Positions 7,931 through 14,842 of a DNA stretch of 25,904 nt are shown here, one piece after another. The notes beneath the pieces were generated by a model, which saw nothing but the letters and a program-made list of their open reading frames with translations, had not been told where the DNA came from and did no database searches. Made by a program: the position numbers and the translations under genes. The first letter of the stretch is position 1. Each line of letters opens with the position of its first letter. The DNA is from CAVPRW01 sp046727435 [NCBI: bacterium] (GTDB taxonomy: Bacteria; Tectomicrobia; Entotheonellia; J063), in assembly GCA_046727435.1 (NCBI GenBank), contig JBKPCR010000178.1, forward strand, positions 1 to 25,904, written 5' to 3'.

Positions 7931-7980
7931 TTTCACCTCCAGGTGGACACTGAAATGTTCCTTCCACCTGGAAAGTGAAA
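7931..7980 (-). promoter_or_regulatory. dyad covering the Shine-Dalgarno of the 70-aa/HTH pair
   Basis: The inner arms CCAGGTGGA (7939-7947) and TCCACCTGG (7963-7971), and the outer arms TTTCAC (7931-7936) and GTGAAA (7975-7980), form a nearly continuous stem around a 15-base loop. In the mRNA the gene's SD (GGAGGTGA, 7940-7933) sits within the 3' side of the stem. The element could mask ribosome entry in the RNA, or act in DNA as an operator for a dimeric regulator. Confidence 0.6.
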
Positions 7981-8007
7981 TTGGAGGGGGGATCTTTACA
8001 TCAGGGC

Positions 8008-8033
8008 AAAAAAAATTTCGGCTCGGCCGAAAT
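8008..8033 (-). terminator. intrinsic terminator of the LuxR-type HTH gene
   Basis: Read leftward, the stem ATTTCGGC/GCCGAAAT (8 bp, three-base loop) is followed by a run of seven or eight T (complement of 8008-8015). It lies 16 bases after the stop of the 93-aa HTH gene. Stem, position and T-run make a good rho-independent terminator. Confidence 0.8.
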
Positions 8034-8048
8034 CTTCAGGGAAGGAAG

Positions 8049-8330
8049 CTACAGCGCGTCATATTTCTGCTTGAGTCTGAAGCAGAGGACATCGACGGTC
8101 GTTCGCTTGATGCCGAGTTGAGCCGCCGCTTCTTGACGTGAGGCACCGCTACGTAGGAGGGCCAATAGTTCTCGTTCGCGCGGCGATGCCATACCGTCTA
8201 GTGCGGCGATGAGGGTTTGAGCTTCGAGAAGTGCCTCAGGGCTCGGGACCAAAAGACCATCGATAAGCGGCTTCTTCATCTTTATCTGTTTAGCCATCCA
8301 ATTATCGAGCCTCTCATAATCAGTTTCCAA
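8049..8330 (-). CDS. small LuxR/sigma-4-type helix-turn-helix protein
   Basis: The C-terminal half reads 'MASPRERELLALLRSGASRQ' then 'EAAAQLGIKRTTVDVLCFRL', the pattern of a LuxR-type (GerE) or sigma-70 region 4 HTH: a 'SPRERE' helix, a turn, a 'Q.LGI' helix and a 'TVDV' recognition helix. It probably binds DNA as a regulator of the island. No receiver domain is fused. The start is uncertain: TTG 8330 gives 93 aa, while ATG 8297 or ATG 8279 give shorter forms that still keep the HTH. It follows the 304-aa gene by 27 bases and ends in a terminator, so the two form one transcript. Confidence 0.65.
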   Translation of the reverse strand: METDYERLDNWMAKQIKMKKPLIDGLLVPSPEALLEAQTLIAALDGMASPRERELLALLRSGASRQEAAAQLGIKRTTVDVLCFRLKQKYDAL

Positions 8331-8357
8331 GGGGTCTGACCGTTCCCCACCGAGCGC

Positions 8358-9272
8358 TTAATCCAGCAGGATGTCCTCAATGTGATGATGCGCACGCTGG
8401 ATGAGCCAACGAATGTACCAACGAAACGGCAAAGCATCGGGTAGTAATGTGACGACCCGACCGTCCTGATTTTTGATCCATTGTCTCCCAAAACGAATAG
8501 TTTGGGGAAGATCACTTTCGCCTGAAGCCAGAAGCCGTCCCTCCGGGGCCAGCAACTGTCTCACCAGTACTGCTTTACCTTGCCCTTGCACGAGGGCAGC
8601 TTCGTACAGGGCGCGTCGGGCCACTGGGCCAAGTCTCCTCGGGTTAATTTGTGCAATCAGATGGGGGGTGAAACGCCGATCGGGTAGCGTCTCTTGGCTG
8701 AAAATCGCCTGAATATCATCAAGCAATGAAAACCATTCTGAGTCTCCGCGAATCCGATGATCAAACATTGGAAGGAACTTGACAAAGTAAGGGCTTAGAT
8801 AGAAAGTCGCGAAAGACGTCCGGGTCATCTCTGGAGGCTGGTCATTGAGAAGGACATGAAGTCGAGACTCTTTGATGACAGACTCGGCCATGACTCGCAA
8901 GCATTCGACAAACTCTTCGCTGAGGCGCCGTGGTGCAAACTTGACAACCGTCAACGTCTGCTGTGGACGCGCCGTGCTTGTCTTCGTCGCGGACATGTAA
9001 CCTGGGGGTACCGGGGGTACTGCCTTCATTGGTGGTCGCACGGATGGGGTGATTACAGGCCGCCATGTCAGAACGTGCTGAATCGGCTGGCCAATGTGTG
9101 TCAGTCGAGAGAACCTCACCGCCTGTAGCCCACTACAAAGCAAACTTGGCGATAGGATAGGTACGATAGAGAACATGGGCAAAGCTGCAGAAACCACGCG
9201 TATCTGTAAAGGACGCGCGAAATCACTCGAAAGGTGCCCCTGACTGACGCGATGATCCGGGTTGTTCGACAT
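8358..9272 (-). CDS. hypothetical protein, 304 aa
   Basis: The start at ATG 9272 is strongly supported by AGGAGG seven bases upstream. The 304-aa product has a loose, Pro-rich first third and a folded-looking remainder from about residue 105 ('VVKFAPRRLSEEFVECLRVM' onward) ending 'WYIRWLIQRAHHHIEDILLD'. No signal peptide, clear membrane helix or family motif is recognised. It heads the two-gene transcript with the LuxR-type HTH protein. Although it lies next to a tRNA scar, it lacks the Arg...His-x-x-Arg...Tyr set of a tyrosine integrase and the serine-recombinase motifs, so I do not call it an integrase. Confidence 0.6.
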   Translation of the reverse strand: MSNNPDHRVSQGHLSSDFARPLQIRVVSAALPMFSIVPILSPSLLCSGLQAVRFSRLTHIGQPIQHVLTWRPVITPSVRPPMKAVPPVPPGYMSATKTSTARPQQTLTVVKFAPRRLSEEFVECLRVMAESVIKESRLHVLLNDQPPEMTRTSFATFYLSPYFVKFLPMFDHRIRGDSEWFSLLDDIQAIFSQETLPDRRFTPHLIAQINPRRLGPVARRALYEAALVQGQGKAVLVRQLLAPEGRLLASGESDLPQTIRFGRQWIKNQDGRVVTLLPDALPFRWYIRWLIQRAHHHIEDILLD

Positions 9273-9771
9273 AATATTCCTCCTGATGCAGAGCTCCCGA
9301 GGAACGACCCTCGGTCAACCGTCGGGTGTGGCGGTTCGCGCTGCAGACCCTAGGCCGAGGGTATTCTCATTTCTTCATAAAATTCATCGACAACGACAGA
9401 ATAAAGTCAAGGAACATCGAGTTGCCCCAATCCTTCTTGAGACAATGCTGAAAGGGCTAAATGGTGGCTCGCGGTGAAAGCGGGAGTCCACGTAAAAATT
9501 CGGAATCCAGCTTGCGCGAATAAACCCCGAGAAGAGCGATGATTTTGTGAGAGATTGAGTTAGTCTTGGGAGGAAACTTGGCGCGCAGAGGCCTAGGCTG
9601 GATCGAGGTTGGCAAGAGCCGCAAAGCGAGATCTGAAGCGATTCCTGGCCATCGGCAGGCCCAGTATGCAATTGTCAGATATGGTGTCCATATGGGTGTC
9701 TACCAGGGGTACAAATAGCCACATAGTGGAACCCTTCAATCCAATACGTTGAAATCACAAAAGCACTGAAT
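9273..9771. other. gene-free interval at the island edge
   Basis: About 500 bases with no convincing gene; a 95-aa reverse ORF (9384-9671) has no SD and poor composition. It holds a spaced inverted pair, ACCCTCGG (9307-9314) and CCGAGGGT (9355-9362), upstream of the 304-aa gene, which may flank its promoter. Nothing else is evident. Confidence 0.4.
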
Positions 9772-9814
9772 AAAAAAGGGGATTCGGCTCCTGACCTGCA
9801 TTTGCCGAATCCCC
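9772..9814 (-). terminator. strong intrinsic terminator after the tRNA fragment
   Basis: Read leftward, GGGGATTCGGC pairs with GCCGAATCCCC (9814-9804 with 9788-9778) over a perfect 11-bp stem with a 15-base loop, followed by six T (9777-9772). It lies eight bases beyond the cut tRNA half, so it probably once ended the tRNA transcript or belongs to the inserted DNA. Confidence 0.85.
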
Positions 9815-9821
9815 TTACGAT

Positions 9822-9864
9822 GGTTCCGGAGTCCGTTGCTCTATCCGGGCTGAGCTACGGGGGC
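9822..9864 (-). tRNA. truncated tRNA-Arg(CCG), 5' half only
   Basis: Read leftward from 9864 there is a recognisable tRNA 5' half: acceptor strand GCCCCCG, then TA, a D-arm GCTC...GAGC with the usual loop, the stem strand ACGGA, and the anticodon loop CTCCGGA with T33 and anticodon CCG. After about 43 bases the tRNA text stops. The 3' stem, T-arm and the expected acceptor partner CGGGGGC are absent, so it cannot make a tRNA. A break just past the anticodon loop is a classic integration site of tyrosine-recombinase elements. The identity Arg(CCG) rests on the anticodon alone. Confidence 0.75.
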
Positions 9865-9935
9865 GCGAGAATTCTGCCGTCCGAAACTTAGGCTACTGAT
9901 TCTCCGACTAAAGAATTGTAAACGCCTTGATCTGC

Positions 9936-10376
9936 TTAGTCAACTCTTTTGTCAGAGGGATCGGAAGTGTCCCCTGCGTCTTGGTACCCTTCGAGCTCAC
10001 GATCTAGGGACACAAAGCGGGTGAGGATCATCTCACGGATGACATGGGGAGCCGCCGTGGGACTGACCAAGGCAGATGCCACCCAACCACGCACCTCCCC
10101 TTGCATGTGCACCTCCAAGGTGGACACGAGCGCTCGTAACGCGGCAATCTCCTCGGCGAAGTCCCGAGCCGCCAGCGCCAGGCAGTCCGCTACGACCGTG
10201 TAGTCTGCTGCCGACATCGGACTTGTATGGAGCTCTATACTGTCGGGGTCACGGACCAAGCAGGCGATGGCCGTGCACACCTCCTCAAGCGTCTCACGGT
10301 CCGTGGGCATCCCCTGCTGGGCAAGCTTGACTTGAATGCTGGCGTGAATGCGATCGAGCTTCTCCGCCACAGTCAT
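9936..10376 (-). CDS. hypothetical protein, 146 aa, helical
   Basis: The start at ATG 10376 follows GGGAGA at six to eight bases and is preferred over an upstream frame extension to 10481 that lacks an SD. The 146-aa product begins MTVAEKLDRIHASIQVKLAQ and is rich in helix-forming residues throughout, with a central 'VVADCLALAARDFAEEIAAL'. No signal peptide, membrane segment or family is recognised. A TATAAT box lies 67 bases upstream. The gene stands alone just outside the tRNA scar and is the first gene of the apparent chromosomal side. Confidence 0.6.
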   Translation of the reverse strand: MTVAEKLDRIHASIQVKLAQQGMPTDRETLEEVCTAIACLVRDPDSIELHTSPMSAADYTVVADCLALAARDFAEEIAALRALVSTLEVHMQGEVRGWVASALVSPTAAPHVIREMILTRFVSLDRELEGYQDAGDTSDPSDKRVD

Positions 10377-10442
10377 CGGGGTTCTCCCTATTCGGTGGGA
10401 TCGACTTTGCCCCACTTTCCTATGCTTACATCCCAGGTGACG

Positions 10443-10448
10443 ATTATA
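10443..10448 (-). promoter_or_regulatory. candidate -10 box for the 146-aa gene
   Basis: TATAAT read leftward at 10448-10443, 67 bases before the start codon. The expected -35 position holds only a weak match (TGTATC), so an activator may be needed or the call may be chance. Confidence 0.4.
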
Positions 10449-10876
10449 TGCCAACAGGAGGATGTGATACATCACCCTCAATGTCTCAGTCCGTATCGTT
10501 GATAAGGAGTAAAACAGGGACCATGAAGGGAAGTTCCCTCTCGTTTGCTAACGTTTCGGCGTGCGTAGAGACGCTGCGTCACGTTAGTGCGTGAGGCCCG
10601 GGAAACCTCCTTTGCGCGCGAACCGGACGCCGTCTCGCTGCGGCAACGGTGGTGCGGGGGTCACAGGGCAGAGGGGCAGTGCGGTCTCGGTGTACACGGC
10701 CGCTTATCCGCGAGTGAGCCTATGACATGCCACCACCCCTCTGTACTGCACCACATTGCCCGAGGTAAAGTTGGCCCGGAGTCGGACGATAAAGCCACCA
10801 ACGCCAGAGTGATCTCATCATTCACGACACCTGCCGAGGGGCGATCCCCCCGACGCAATAATAATGGAGATCCACA
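10449..10876. other. divergent intergenic region, no gene seen
   Basis: About 430 bases between two divergent genes. A rightward ORF (10587-10880) has no SD, is Arg/Ser/His-rich and lacks any motif, so it is not called. The region probably carries promoters for both neighbours. Confidence 0.4.
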
Positions 10877-11170
10877 ATGACTCAGTGTACCGAGCATCCC
10901 GGCACCAACTTCGATCGGGAGCGCGATGCTAACATGTATGAAATCGTCTATTTGATCAAGCGACCGGGGTATGAATTCGTCTTCTTAGTCCCTACCACTC
11001 ACACTGCCGACGTCAGCGATGCGTCGGCACTTTTCCAACTGCGGTTCCGAAAGCCGCATCAGGAGCGGGAAGTTGTGCTTGACCTGAAGGCCCTCGAAGA
11101 TTTCTACGAGAGTCTGAGCCGCTTGATGGAGTATGTCAGCATCGAGCGGCAAAAATCCCCGCAGTCGTAG
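10877..11170 (+). CDS. hypothetical protein, 97 aa
   Basis: ATG 10877 has GGAG seven bases upstream. A second possible start, ATG 10934 with GGGAGCG before it, would give 'MYEIVYLIKRPGYEFVFLVP', which is where the folded part seems to begin. The product alternates beta-like stretches ('YEFVFLVP', 'REVVLDLKAL') with a C-terminal helix ('EDFYESLSRLMEYVSIERQ'). No family is recognised. It converges on spoVR with a 29-base gap. Confidence 0.6.
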   Translation: MTQCTEHPGTNFDRERDANMYEIVYLIKRPGYEFVFLVPTTHTADVSDASALFQLRFRKPHQEREVVLDLKALEDFYESLSRLMEYVSIERQKSPQS

Positions 11171-11199
11171 GAGCTCAGGCGGCTCTCTAGAGGTCCAAC

Positions 11200-12912
11200 C
11201 TACAGGCGGATGAAATGACGCACGTCCCGGCTCTCGACCACGGTCTGGGGCCGGTCGGCACTACGCACTCCACGAATTTTCCAGTAAATCGGCTTACCCT
11301 TTGGAGCTAAATTCCACAGATTCTCCGGCATCGTCCAACTGGTCTTCCGAATGATAATTCCACCATCATAGTAAGTCGAGTAGTTACGATAGCTGAAGTT
11401 CGGGTCCAGTGACAGGTTCACACTGAAAGAGTCATTGCCGCCTGAGGTCCACTCAAACGTCGGCGGCATGCTGAGTCGAACCTCATCGGCCGGATTGAGC
11501 AGCGCAAGATACTCGCCCATCTCAAAGCCGGTCAAGGTGTACTTGAGGAGGACTGATTCCCCCTGGCTATTGACGGTCCGCAGGCGGATAGGTTTTTTCC
11601 AGAGTTCATGCAGGTATTCCAGCGTCTTCTCGGCATACTTCATGTCCAGCATCCCGAGATCCCCCTGTTCATGCTCCAGCAACAGGGTGCCGTCATCCAG
11701 CACCTTGCTGATGACGATTTTCGGCGCACCATAGTTGAAGCGCACGGCAATGAGGTTGTGGACCACCTCTTCGAGGCTGCGACTCTTGATCTCGATCTCG
11801 CCGCACTTCCGGCACTTTTTGCGGTCTTGCTCGCCGTGTTCGCACGCATAGCCGTAGGCAAATAATTCCAACTCATCGGCGAGTTCTTGGGTGAGATAGT
11901 TAGCCAGGAACGAGATATCATTTTCCTGGCGACGGATCTCGAAGAGCTTCTCACGGCCGGTCAGGGAGGATTTCCCCGCCGCGTACAACTTATCCCATCG
12001 GCGCTCGACATCAACCAAAAGGCGGTACCCCAAGTAGTAGGGATTGATGCTCATCCGGTGCCCGGGATTCACCACTCCCGCATGCAATACCCCGAAATCG
12101 ATCGTCTCACTAGGGGTTAACTTCGTATATTGATTGAGAATTTCAGCATGCCAATAGGTCGCCCAACCCTCGTTGAGAATCTTGGTCTCAAACTGCGGAA
12201 AAAAGTAGTACGACTCAGCCCGGATGATCTCCAAAACATCGCGTTCCCAAGGCTCAATGGGGGCATATTGCGCTAAGAACCACAGGAGATCTTTCTCTGG
12301 GTGCGGGGGCATTACGTCCCCGACCACCACTTTTTTCAGCGCAAATGCTTCTTCGCCGAAGAGGTCCGCATACTCGCGTCCCTTGACCTCGCGCTCGACC
12401 ACAGCTCGGGTGGGATAGGGTTTGCGCACCAATCCCTTATGAAAATCGATGTGGCGATCGATGGCAAAGGCGATATCCATCAGGCGCTCGACGCGATCGA
12501 GTCCGTAGCGGTCAATGTATTCATCAATGCGTAGGGCATGTTCGACCGCTGTGTTCACCATATTGCGGTTGGTGTCGGCGAAATAAATGTTATGCTTAAA
12601 AAAATCGACGTGGGCATAGACGTGGGCAACGACGAGCAGATTGGCGATCTCGGGATTCGTATCGAGCAGAAACGCGTAGCCCGGATTGTTATTCAGCACA
12701 ATCTCATAGATCTTCGACAGCCCCATCTGGCCATGCACGCGCTGCCGATTATACACCTTGCCGTACGACCAGTGCCGGGCCCGAGTGGGCAGGCCATAGG
12801 CAGCAACCTCGGCCATGATATCCTGCGGTACGACCTCGAAGATCACGTCGAAAAAATCCAGACCCAATTGCCGGGCAATGCCTTGCAATTCCTCGAAACG
12901 CGTATTCTCCAT
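11200..12912 (-). CDS. spoVR: SpoVR family protein
   Basis: At 570 aa it is close to the family's usual length and contains its hallmark text: 'FETKILNEGWATYWHAEILN' in the middle, preceded by 'LNNNPGYAFLLDTN' and followed by 'INPYYLGYRLLVDVERRWD'. A four-cysteine/histidine cluster 'CEHGEQDRKKCRKCG' lies in the last third and could bind a metal. SpoVR was named for a spore-cortex role in Bacillus, but it is common in non-sporulating Gram-negatives (YcgB), often near stress-kinase genes; its biochemical function is unknown. The start ATG 12912 follows a GGGGTGAT-type SD. It lies 52 bases downstream of tatA and is probably co-transcribed. The gene ends in TAG, which shows that TAG is a normal stop in this genome. 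Confidence 0.93.
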   Translation of the reverse strand: MENTRFEELQGIARQLGLDFFDVIFEVVPQDIMAEVAAYGLPTRARHWSYGKVYNRQRVHGQMGLSKIYEIVLNNNPGYAFLLDTNPEIANLLVVAHVYAHVDFFKHNIYFADTNRNMVNTAVEHALRIDEYIDRYGLDRVERLMDIAFAIDRHIDFHKGLVRKPYPTRAVVEREVKGREYADLFGEEAFALKKVVVGDVMPPHPEKDLLWFLAQYAPIEPWERDVLEIIRAESYYFFPQFETKILNEGWATYWHAEILNQYTKLTPSETIDFGVLHAGVVNPGHRMSINPYYLGYRLLVDVERRWDKLYAAGKSSLTGREKLFEIRRQENDISFLANYLTQELADELELFAYGYACEHGEQDRKKCRKCGEIEIKSRSLEEVVHNLIAVRFNYGAPKIVISKVLDDGTLLLEHEQGDLGMLDMKYAEKTLEYLHELWKKPIRLRTVNSQGESVLLKYTLTGFEMGEYLALLNPADEVRLSMPPTFEWTSGGNDSFSVNLSLDPNFSYRNYSTYYDGGIIIRKTSWTMPENLWNLAPKGKPIYWKIRGVRSADRPQTVVESRDVRHFIRL

Positions 12913-12964
12913 CGCACATCACCCCCCAGCGATCGACCGTGGAGAAGGGGCCACACGCGAGCCC

Positions 12965-13174
12965 TTAGGACCTCTTACGCACCTCTTCGGGTTTTGCCGC
13001 TGATGTATCTTCGAGAGTCGAACCTCCCCCGCCAGTCAATTCTTTGCCGGCGGCTTTAAACTCCTTGATAGCTTTCCCGAGACCCCGACCGATCTCAGGA
13101 AGTTTCCCCGCACCGAACACCAGGAGTGCGAGGACCAACACGATGATGAGCTCGGGTAGACCAATACCATACAT
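12965..13174 (-). CDS. tatA: Sec-independent translocase subunit TatA/E
   Basis: A 69-aa protein with the TatA layout: a short periplasmic N-terminus 'MYGIGLPE', one membrane helix '[20 protein letters not shown]' with the Phe-Gly hinge, an amphipathic helix '[18 protein letters not shown]', and a polar tail. TatA oligomers form the pore through which folded proteins with twin-arginine signals cross the inner membrane. The SD GGGGGTGAT is near ATG 13174. The gene sits between a DUF192 gene and spoVR, with no tatB or tatC adjacent, so it may be a lone extra copy. TatA and TatB can be confused, but the short tail favours TatA. Confidence 0.95.
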   Translation of the reverse strand: MYGIGLPELIIVLVLALLVFGAGKLPEIGRGLGKAIKEFKAAGKELTGGGGSTLEDTSAAKPEEVRKRS

Positions 13175-13228
13175 GCATCACCCCCTTCGCCATTGCGGAG
13201 CAGCCTCCAATACACCTTGCTCTTTTCT

Positions 13229-13234
13229 ACTATA
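13229..13234 (-). promoter_or_regulatory. candidate -10 box for tatA
   Basis: TATAGT read leftward (13234-13229), about 55 bases before the tatA start, in a locally AT-rich stretch. CTGACA lies upstream at a 14-base spacing, which is shorter than ideal. A separate tatA-spoVR promoter is plausible but not certain. Confidence 0.3.
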
Positions 13235-13323
13235 GCATATTGTCGTGCTGTCAGCTGGGAGCTGTTTGCGGCACGGTCTGGAGACAGTGCTGGCGGCGGC
13301 CGATGACAGTTGTGCACGGGGAC

Positions 13324-13803
13324 TCAGGGGATCGTCCAGCGCAGCTCATCGCCGACGTCAATCCCCGCTTTTGCCACCGCCCCGGCGTTCACTTCCAGCA
13401 CGAATTGGGCCAGACCATGTGAGCTGTAGGTGGGACAACGCGACGGTGGTCGGCAGGGAGGCACAGAAGCATAGACGGACGTGATGCGCCGCTCGGCATC
13501 GGCAAAGATGATATCCAAGGGAATCAGCGTATTGAACATCCAGAAGCTGAGTGGCTGAGCCACCTCGAAGATGAACAGCATCCCTTGATCCGCAGGCAAT
13601 GAGGACCGTTCCATAAGGCCGCGCATACGGGTCTCAGGCGTGGTCGCCAGCTCGGCGTCGACCGTTAACAGCATCGCTCCCGTGCCTGGGCGGAGGACCT
13701 CCACACGCGTGCGGGGGAGGTCAGCTGCATACAGCGAGGCCAGACCGAAAAATACCAGACAGACGACGGTGGGCCTGAGCGCCCTCAGCAGCCATCGCAT
13801 CAT
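13324..13803 (-). CDS. DUF192 family exported protein
   Basis: A 159-aa protein with a clear N-terminal signal sequence (Arg-rich start then 'PTVVCLVFFGLASLYAAD'), so it is probably periplasmic. The body matches DUF192: 'VDAELATTPETRMRGLMERS', 'GMLFIFEVAQPLSFWM', 'TLIPLDIIFADAERRI' and the terminal 'VLEVNAGAVAKAGIDVGDEL'. The family is a small beta-barrel fold with no agreed enzymatic role. The start ATG overlaps the stop of the DHOD-like gene (ATGA), so the pair is translationally coupled. The Met-rich motif 'RGLM' and the 'FWM' motif are intact. Confidence 0.88.
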   Translation of the reverse strand: MMRWLLRALRPTVVCLVFFGLASLYAADLPRTRVEVLRPGTGAMLLTVDAELATTPETRMRGLMERSSLPADQGMLFIFEVAQPLSFWMFNTLIPLDIIFADAERRITSVYASVPPCRPPSRCPTYSSHGLAQFVLEVNAGAVAKAGIDVGDELRWTIP

Positions 13804-14546
13804 GCACCGGTCTCGTGCGCCGTGCGCTTGCCGCTCAACTCCTGCTGGAGGCGTGCAAACACTCCGGGCCCTTCCTTCATCAGCGCACTACCGATCTGCA
13901 CCGCCTTGGCTCCATGACTCAAGGCCCCTTGCGCATCCTTGCCGTTCGATACGCCACCCACCGCGATGAGGTCGAGCGCCCCACCGATGGCTGACTCAAA
14001 GGCCGCTAGCTGGGGCGTGTTACACACGAAAACTTCGATCCGGTGACGCCGCAAGAGGGCGACAGCCTGCCCCATCGCCGCCTCGGGAATGCCTGGCAAC
14101 TTCACGGCCAGAGGCGCTCGGACGGCGGTGCGGACTGCTTTCACTACCTCATCCATGGCGGCAAGGTCACACGCACCGCTGCGATTGCAGGGGACGATGG
14201 GATCGCTGAGGTTGAGCTCGACGATCTGCACCCCCGCTTGCGCATAAGCTTGCGCCAGCTCTACATATTCTGCCGTGGTGAACCCGGCCACGCTACCGAT
14301 AACTGGTTCTCCTGTGGCCTTCAGCTCAGCGAGTACGGCTAGATAATAGGGTTGTCCCGGATTCTCGATGCCACACCCCTGCACTTCTTCGACGTGTGCC
14401 CGCGTTGTCGTGGTCTTGATGACGACCGCGCCCGTTGCCGAAGCCGCTAACTCGCGCAGCTCCTCATGCGTCCCTGACCATGCACCGGAAGCATTCATCA
14501 AACACGACGGGAAGGGGATACCCGCTAGTATCGTCGATACCACCAT
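13800..14546 (-). CDS. dihydroorotate dehydrogenase-like flavoprotein
   Basis: A 248-aa TIM-barrel protein resembling class 1 dihydroorotate dehydrogenases (PyrD): 'LMNASGAWSG' near the N-terminus, 'VVIKTTTT', 'GSVAGFT', 'VQIVELNLSDP', 'LAVKLPG', 'LIAVGGVSNGKDA' and 'GAKAVQIGSALM', the last two being the FMN-phosphate site. Two features differ from true PyrD. The protein is about 60 residues shorter, and the canonical 'NLSCPN' motif around the catalytic region reads 'NLSDPIVPCN'. It may therefore act on another substrate. The SD AGGAG lies about 10 bases before ATG 14546. It heads the DHOD-DUF192 pair. The fold is secure; the reaction is not. Confidence 0.75.
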   Translation of the reverse strand: MVVSTILAGIPFPSCLMNASGAWSGTHEELRELAASATGAVVIKTTTTRAHVEEVQGCGIENPGQPYYLAVLAELKATGEPVIGSVAGFTTAEYVELAQAYAQAGVQIVELNLSDPIVPCNRSGACDLAAMDEVVKAVRTAVRAPLAVKLPGIPEAAMGQAVALLRRHRIEVFVCNTPQLAAFESAIGGALDLIAVGGVSNGKDAQGALSHGAKAVQIGSALMKEGPGVFARLQQELSGKRTAHETGA

Positions 14547-14711
14547 TGTCAGCCATCTCCTGGATAGGTGGCTTTGGCCGTCGGTAAATCCTCAGCACCA
14601 GCCCTCTGCTGCAAGGCGTCTCATAAATGGCGTGTATTGTACCGTTATCGGGCGAGAGGGGTCAAGGGACAATGGGGGCGAACCACCGTCGGCAAAGCTT
14701 TCGTGGCCATC

Positions 14712-14740
14712 TGGACAGGTTTGCTCATTTGGAGGATAAT
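14712..14740 (+). promoter_or_regulatory. sigma-70-type promoter of the aminotransferase gene
   Basis: TGGACA (14712-14717) and GATAAT (14735-14740) are separated by exactly 17 bases, each one base from consensus. The start codon lies about 100 bases downstream. Confidence 0.6.
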
Positions 14741-14842
14741 AGCACCGATATTGATCGTTCCCACTCTGATCCTCTCCCGTCAAAGAGGCGGGAAACGATA
14801 CGGGTGAACGCACGGGAGAGGCCGTGACCTCTAGGAGGTTCT

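Noticed and set aside
8358-9272. The 304-aa protein as an integrase, given its place near a tRNA scar
   Set aside because: No tyrosine-recombinase Arg/His-x-x-Arg/Tyr set and no serine-recombinase catalytic region can be seen.
9778-9864. Reading the whole segment as a complete unusual tRNA
   Set aside because: No T-arm and no 3' acceptor strand complementary to GCCCCCG; the paired 11-bp stem with T-run is a terminator.
10587-10880. A 97-aa rightward ORF before the 10877 gene
   Set aside because: No SD, atypical composition, no motif; the following gene has its own SD.
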